A stretch of 64,000 bases of DNA, from contig JANTQA010000030.1 of the NCBI GenBank assembly GCA_027625915.1, forward strand, positions 1,054,001 through 1,118,000. Direction: 5' to 3'. Made by a program: the position numbers and the translations under genes. The notes below the pieces were generated by a model. That model did no database searches. It was not told the DNA's origin and saw only the letters and a program-made list of their open reading frames with translations. Positions 58,370-64,000 of this stretch are shown piece by piece (the first letter of the stretch is position 1; the number at the start of each line of letters is the position of its first letter). This DNA comes from Anaeramoeba flamelloides. Taxonomy: Eukaryota > Metamonada > Anaeramoebidae.

Positions 58370-59165
58370 TATCCCGGTCCGGAAAGGGGGGCAAAACCTG
58401 ATAGAAAGATTATCCGCAAGAAATAAGATTCCATAAACTGTGATTAATCAATTGGTATTCCGCGACTCCGAAAAGTGGGGTACTATTTACCTGAATTTGT
58501 ATATTTTTTTACTATTTTAGAAATTTTTTATTTTCAATTTTTTATTTTCATTTTTTCTTTATTACCTTAAGTTTTCTAACCATGCGAGTTTTGATGAAAA
58601 ATTATCAATAATAAAAATGATTTTTGGGTTTTGATTAACCAGATTAAAGAGTGTTTGAGTATTTTTCTTAAGGATAACATTTATATATAAGTTTTTTTCT
58701 AAAATTTTTGCAATTTTTTTTTCCATTTGATTCTGATAATTCCTGTAATTTGTAAAGAAATAGAAATTTTTAAACAATTTATTTCTATTAGAATCGCGGT
58801 TGTACAAAATAGTTTTTTATGTAAAAAATAAGTATGAATATATATATTGTTATAATTCTTTTGGTTAATAAAAAAATTGGTTAATTTAACTTTTTGAAAA
58901 AACATGTATTTTATTCCATAATAGTGATAAATATTAAATTTACAAAGTCCTTTTCAATTTTTATTTTGAAATTGTGTTTTTGTTCTCAGATGAAATTGGA
59001 ATTTTCGAAATAGAAAACTTCTTTTGGATATTTTGTCATTTTTTAATTTTATCCTCAAAATTCTAAATCATTTTTTTCATTTCAAAAATGATTTAAATGG
59101 TGATAATGGTCCCTGTGAATAACGTCAAAAAATTGGTATAAAAACTGTTTGTCGATTGAAAATTT
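58370..59165 (-). pseudogene. Possible eroded gene with a GC-richer block
   Basis: Minus-strand frames in this stretch have gene-like composition: MKKFSIDKQFLYQFFDVI near 59165-59110, EVFYFENSNF near 59020-58990, and NPKIIFIIDNF near 58635-58600 followed by a possible donor (AAG then GTAATA at about 58566). The block 58370-58495 is strikingly GC-rich for this DNA and contains short open frames on the minus strand. In-frame stops separate the pieces and no joining restored a known domain. A lost gene, a gene with undetected introns, or a non-coding RNA at the GC block all remain possible. Confidence 0.25.
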
Positions 59166-60573
59166 TTTCATATTTTTTTTTTTTTGAAAAGGGGGAAAGA
59201 CTTTTTTTAACTTTTAAGAATAAAAAAAATAACTTATCAGATCCGAAGCCCATTTATATTTTTTTCTAATATTATGTTAAAATTTGTCTTTTATCATTAT
59301 ATCAAAATATTTTATTTTATTTGTTGATATTTAACTTGAAATTTTTTTAATCAAAAATTCTCCAAATTTATTTTTTAAAAAAAAAACATTTATGCTTTTC
59401 AATATAAAAATAAAAAAATGATTTCACCATTTCCAAGAATTTACTTAATTTTTATTAAAAAGAATATCTTTTTTTTTTTTTTAATATATAAATTAATTAA
59501 ATTTGGAATTCATGAAATTGACTCATATTCAAAAAATTGTTTGTATGGGGTTAACTCATCGTTTTCAAAAGTCAAAAGACAAATTACAATAAAAAATATT
59601 TTATGATTTAACAAGATCTAAACTCTTTTTCAAAAAATGTGATTCACTCGAAATAATAAATTGAAATATATTTATATATATATATACTTTAGTATTCAAG
59701 AACAATTAATAACTAAATATGATTTGCAATTCACTTTTAAGTCGTGAAAAATATCTAAAAAGCCTGATATATTAAAAATTAAAAAAAAATACAACCAAAA
59801 ACTAAAAAAAGTGAGTCACAATTTTTGAAATGAGTATTTCAGATTTTGTATTACTGAACTTTCTCTGAAAAAAAGTTGAACAAAAAGATTTTTTATGAAT
59901 AATTAAATTCATTTTCAAAGACATTACATAGTCGAAATTTTCTAAGTGATTATTTGTCTTTTCGAAGATCTTTTTTTTTTCCAAATGATCTTTTGAAAAA
60001 AAAAAAAGAAATTCAAAGAAAAGGAAAAGGAAAAGGAAAAGGAAAGGGAAAAAAAGAAAGAAAAAGAAAAATAAAAGAAAAACAAAAGAAAAACAAAAGA
60101 AAAACAAAAATTTGAAAAAGCAAAATTAGAAAAAATGATTCAGATCTAAAAATTTGAAAATATTTTTTGTTAAGAATACTGGAATAAATCTCAAAACAAC
60201 TCACATTAACATGATAAAGTGAGTCAATATTTTTGAAAAATGGTTTGATTTTATTTTTCAAAAATATTTGACTACTAAATATTTTGTATACATTTTTTAT
60301 TTGATTTATTTTTGTAAAACTCTATTTTCAAAATATTTCATTTTATTTCAAAGATTTAAGATATCACTTGTGATTGGACTTTTTATATGTTGTTAAATTA
60401 TTAAACCGTGTGATATGGGGTGGGTTGAATGACTTTTCCAAAGGTGATTTAAAATACTAATTTTTGCATATTTATTATTCATTTCCTTTTTGAAATGAAA
60501 AAATGAAAAATTTCATTCGTATATTTATTTTATAATCAGTAATATAAAAAAGATTGTTTTTTGAGGAGAGAAC

Positions 60574-60833
60574 ATGGAATATTTCAACGTTAAAGTAAAT
60601 GGAAACCTCACCATTCAATATCTGGATTGCAAAGAAAAAATCACTTTTACTTACAATCTTCATCTTGTTTCTTATTTTTTTATCCAGTTTCTTATCTTAG
60701 GTGAATTTTTCTCTTTTTCTTGTCTTTGTAAAATAAAAAAAAACAAATTTCAGGTTCATTTTTTTATTTTGAATCTGTATCATGTTTGTTGAAATCTTGT
60801 CGAAATCTTAGTTCGTGTAAAAAATCTAAATAA
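60574..60833 (+). CDS. Tentative small two-exon protein
   Basis: A 68-residue spliced model. Exon 1 is 60574-60700 and exon 2 is 60754-60833. The 53-bp intron runs GTGAAT to TTTCAG with a pyrimidine-rich start, in phase 1, and the frame stays open to TAA. The start MEYFNVKVNGNLTIQYLDC has unusually balanced codon use for this DNA. A hydrophobic stretch (HLVSYFFIQFLILGSFFYF) could be one membrane segment, followed by a cysteine- and lysine-rich tail. No family recognised. The intron is shorter than the others in the window, so this may be a first exon of something else or chance. Confidence 0.35.
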
Positions 60834-61483
60834 ATACAGTGTGTTAAGTAAATGGGTAGGTATAAGATTGAATTATTTCTCCCATAACATTTAAATAAAT
60901 AAATAATATCTTCTATAATGTACTGTGTTTTTTTTTTTTTTTTTCAAAAATGAAAAAAAAATCCAAAGTTGATAACTTCTATTTTCATCATGTCAATAAT
61001 ATATATTTTTTTGATTGATATTGATATTTTAATTATAAATCTTTTCTTTTTTATATATTGATAAATTATCTTATATCACTCCTTTCTATCAATAAATAAA
61101 TATCAATAAGAATCATAGATTTGATAAATCAACATACTATTTACTAATGATAGAAAAAATAACAACTAATCCAAAGAAACTTGAAATTTGAGACTAAATG
61201 ATTTATTCTGATTATTTTCTTATTCAATTTTTTTAATTCATTATCTTTGTATCTTTTTTTTATTGTGTGATAAATTATCCTTAATCACTCCTTTCTCTCA
61301 ATAAATAAATTATCCGAATGAAATTTAATAAAAAAAAAAAAAAAAAAAATCTATAAGAGTTGAGGGGATGTTTATCTTTGATTATTAATAATCATTTTTC
61401 AAAATAATATTATTTAAAAAAATTATTAAAAAAAAGTTATTAAAATATCAAAAAAAAAAGAGAGAAGAAATTAAAAAGGTTCA
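60834..61483. other. Gene-free stretch with a local direct duplication
   Basis: Two similar blocks of about 75 bp (about 61040-61110 and 61246-61318) share GATAAATTATC, ATCACTCCTTTCT and TCAATAAATAAAT in order, so a stretch of about 200 bp was probably duplicated. Long A and T runs are nearby. No gene. Confidence 0.6.
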
Positions 61484-63803
61484 TTAAAATTCGTATTGTG
61501 TAGAAGTATTATCGATTTCTTGTTGATCATAATCATTATAATTTTCAAATTCTGAATCTTCTTCGTCATCTTCATCTGATTCTTCTTCGAAGAAATATGT
61601 TTCGTAAATATTTTCTGCCAATTTGTAGATAACTTTTGACTTGTGGTTCGTAAGTTTCTCGATTTTCTCTACACCACCAAGGGTTTCAATCATTTGAATG
61701 ACGAGGTTTTGTTCAGAGTTTCTTTCGGCTTGGACTTCGCCGATTTGTAAGATTTTGGCAATTGCCTCAAGACAAATTTTTAAGGTTCTTGAACCATGTG
61801 AGTCGAGGAAATAGATGAATTCATCTAGGCACCCCTGTTGGGCACAATAAATAATTTGTTCGTTTGAGCCGCCATATATAGCATTGCTAAGAACCCAAAC
61901 TGCCTCCTGTCTAACAAGGCGGTTTGAGGTTTGCATTACGATGATGAGTTGCTTGAGTATGTCAGAATCTATAACTTGCTGGATTTGGTTTTCTGTTCCT
62001 GCTGTTATGTTTGACAAGACCCAGCATGCCTCTTTTTTGATTTGGTTTCTTTGGTGGCTTATTAAAGTGTATAATTTGTCAAGGATGTCTGTCTCCATAA
62101 CTCTTTGTGTTTGTTCAAAATCACCTGTCACGATATTACCAATTACCCTTAAAGCCGGTGTTTGTATTTTGGGGTTGTTTGATCTATATTTATTATACAT
62201 ATGTTTTAGAAATTGGGAACAAGAAAAGATATTGAAAAGTTAAGATGAGGATAAATTTTACATAAAGAAGTATAAAGACTTGAGAGGGTGGATCTCAAAA
62301 AGAGAAATTAAAAGCATACCCTAAAAATTCAACCATTTTTGGAACTACTCCTGCGTTAATGACAGAATTGATGTTTAAATCGTTGCCATCAGAGAGATAG
62401 CTTAAACCCCAACAAGCGTCAATTACAAGTTGTTGGTGATTTTGGTTGATCAAGTGTGCAAAAATTGGAATTGCTTTACAAACCTATTTAAATTGGAAAG
62501 GAAAGGGACGTTTTTGGTTGTTTGTGGTTTATTTAGGAAAAATTGATTTGGTTTTGAGACAATTATTTTTTTTTAATGATAAAAACAAAGAAAGGGCAAG
62601 AATAATAGGAAAGGTGTTTTAAAAGGAATAATTACTTTTGTGAATTTAGGTCTAGGTTTTCCTCGGCATAAATTCGACAAACACCAATTAGTATTTTGGA
62701 TGATGTCAAGGCTGGATGATGGGCTTTTAATAATATTAATAAGATTATCAATGACACCCTTTTTTTCGAGAATTAAATCGCGGTACTCGATACAATCACC
62801 AGAAATGTTACTAAGTGCCCAGCAAGATTGCTCAAGAATATCTGGATCTTGTGATTTTAATAATTTGTTGAAAATTGGGATAACACCTAAATCAACAACA
62901 TACTCACATTCTTCGTGTTCACCACTGCAAATGTTTGAAAGAATCCAAGCAGATTCGAACTAATGTAATTTGATTATTAATAAAAATAATTTTTTTGTTG
63001 TTTGGATGGAAAATAAATAAAGAAAATCAAAACAAAACATCAAAAAAAAGATTAGTTTTTCCAAAGTTAGTCAAAAGCAAAAAATCAATAATTAATCATT
63101 TTTTATTTGATATTTATCAAGTGTTAATGATTATTGTTGTTAACTTTTCTCCTTTTCTTGAAAGAGAATACTAAAAAGAGAAAAAATGAAAATGAAAATT
63201 CAGAGTGAAAAAAGGATAAAGTATTACTTGTAAGAATTGATCTTTGCCTTCTAAAAATGAAACAAATGTTGAGATTAAGTTTGTTTGCAAAACTTTGTTA
63301 ACTGGTGGATCATCTTCGACACTTAACATTTTTCTGATTAATTGCGTTGATTTTTTAATTGTGGTAAGGTCATTTGAATTAACTCCTTTTACTAATTCGG
63401 GTAACTCTTCAATCTTTAAAGAAACAAAAGTTAATTTATGATCGAAATGTGTACGTTAAAAATAAAAGATAAAACAAAATAAGAAGAGAAGAAAGTTATT
63501 TTGAATTTAGTTTTGTTTTCTTTTTTAAGAATCGGGTTGGAAGGAAAGAAGACAAAAGAGAAATAAAAAAAAAAAAAATTATACAGTTGGGATATGATCT
63601 GTAATGTCTTGGTTGTTTTGCAGATTTAAATTAGACGATTGCAAAACTTTTCCGATATTTCTTCTTTTCATCAACCTTTCATCTCTTTTTGATTTGGAGA
63701 GGCTAATTGTATGTTCAACTCTTTTGTTTCGTGAGTTTGAGCGAGTGTTTTTTCTTTTAAACCTTCCTTGTCTTCTTTTTAATTTATTCTGAAAGTGTGA
63801 CAT
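61484..63803 (-). CDS. Importin subunit alpha (five exons)
   Basis: A 530-residue spliced model. Exons are 63585-63803, 63228-63413, 62636-62959, 62320-62483 and 61484-62183, with introns of 171, 268, 152 and 136 bp. Donors are GTATAA, GTAATA, GTAATT and GTATGC; all acceptors end in AG. Importin alpha binds nuclear localisation signals in the cytoplasm and carries cargo into the nucleus with importin beta. Exon 1 holds the importin-beta-binding domain (RRQGRFKRKN, KRRNIG). The rest is an armadillo array with the cargo-binding W-x-x-x-N pattern: AWILSN, CWALSN, WCLSNLCRGK, CWGLSYLSDG, CWVLSNITAG and VWVLSN. The C-terminus ends in a D/E-rich tail (EEESDEDDEED) like that bound by the export factor CAS. 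Total length equals the usual family length, and every junction restores the family alignment. Secure. Confidence 0.96.
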
Positions 63804-64000
63804 TCGATTGTTATGTAAAAGTTAATGTTTTTAAAAAAAACGTTACTGCAAATAGATCTTGAAAAAAAATAATTTAAATAAGTGAAAAAAATCCTTTTTG
63901 AACTGAATGATAATTGTTAAAAAACAAGATAAACTCAAGATCGAATTATTGGTTATCCAGGAAATTGGTTTGTTTCAATGATATTTTTAAAAAATAATAA
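63804..64000. other. Upstream flank of the importin alpha gene
   Basis: AT-rich, with A-runs. Presumably it includes promoter and 5' leader, but no specific motif can be supported. Confidence 0.4.

Larger units (their letters stand above)
55671..60573. other. Gene-poor stretch
   Basis: Contains repeat R5 copy 2 (55985-56220), a palindrome-rich block (56210-56400), an isolated family I-like end near 57078-57120, and a possible eroded gene (58370-59165). A purine-rich run of AAAAGG and AAAAC units lies at 60000-60115. The word AAGTGAGTCA recurs at 59808 and 60214 as part of a direct repeat. No supported gene. Confidence 0.5.

Overview
The window looks like nuclear DNA of a very AT-rich unicellular eukaryote. 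Evidence: spliceosomal introns with GT-AG ends (136 bp to 4.1 kb), eukaryote-only protein families (importin alpha, HMG-box, bZIP, BTB, B-box/SPRY, calponin homology), homopolymer-rich intergenic DNA, and proteins with long K- or N-rich low-complexity tracts. The standard genetic code fits: of ten gene models, eight end in TAA and two in TGA, with no in-frame stops inside exons. The mix of BTB, bZIP and B-box proteins would suit an amoeboid protist such as an anaeramoeba, but that assignment is inference.

Layout. Minus strand: a BTB/POZ protein fused to a bacterial-type amidotransferase-like domain (1.4-3.8 kb); a Has1/DDX18 rRNA-processing helicase (7.3-9.4 kb); a three-exon protein with two HMG boxes (14.2-16.6 kb); a calponin-homology-like protein (21.1-23.1 kb); a Ded1/DDX3 helicase whose two exons lie 4.1 kb apart (32.4-39.1 kb); and a five-exon importin alpha (61.5-63.8 kb). 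Plus strand: a bZIP factor (43.6-44.6 kb), a two-exon B-box/SPRY protein (49.7-51.3 kb), a coiled-coil protein (55.1-55.7 kb) and a tentative two-exon small protein (60.6-60.8 kb). These are single housekeeping or regulatory genes; I see no operon or pathway cluster. Has1 and Ded1 serve ribosome production and translation, importin alpha serves nuclear import, and the BTB, HMG, bZIP and B-box proteins look regulatory or chromatin-related.

The long stretches between genes are a graveyard of small mobile elements. I find about ten families of short inverted-repeat elements (MITE-like), several flanked by TA and one by TTAA. There is also a decayed piggyBac transposase gene (30.5-32.1 kb), two decayed LINE copies (34.3-35.8 and 48.4-49.0 kb), and a tRNA-headed SINE with clear target-site duplications (45.0-45.3 kb) whose 3' tail resembles the LINE 3' ends. 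Elements are nested in introns and in each other. Several older dispersed repeats and a palindrome-rich repeat family fill much of the rest.

Exon-intron models rest on reading frame, splice signals and family alignment from memory; no search was run. No rRNA, free-standing tRNA gene or CRISPR array was found.
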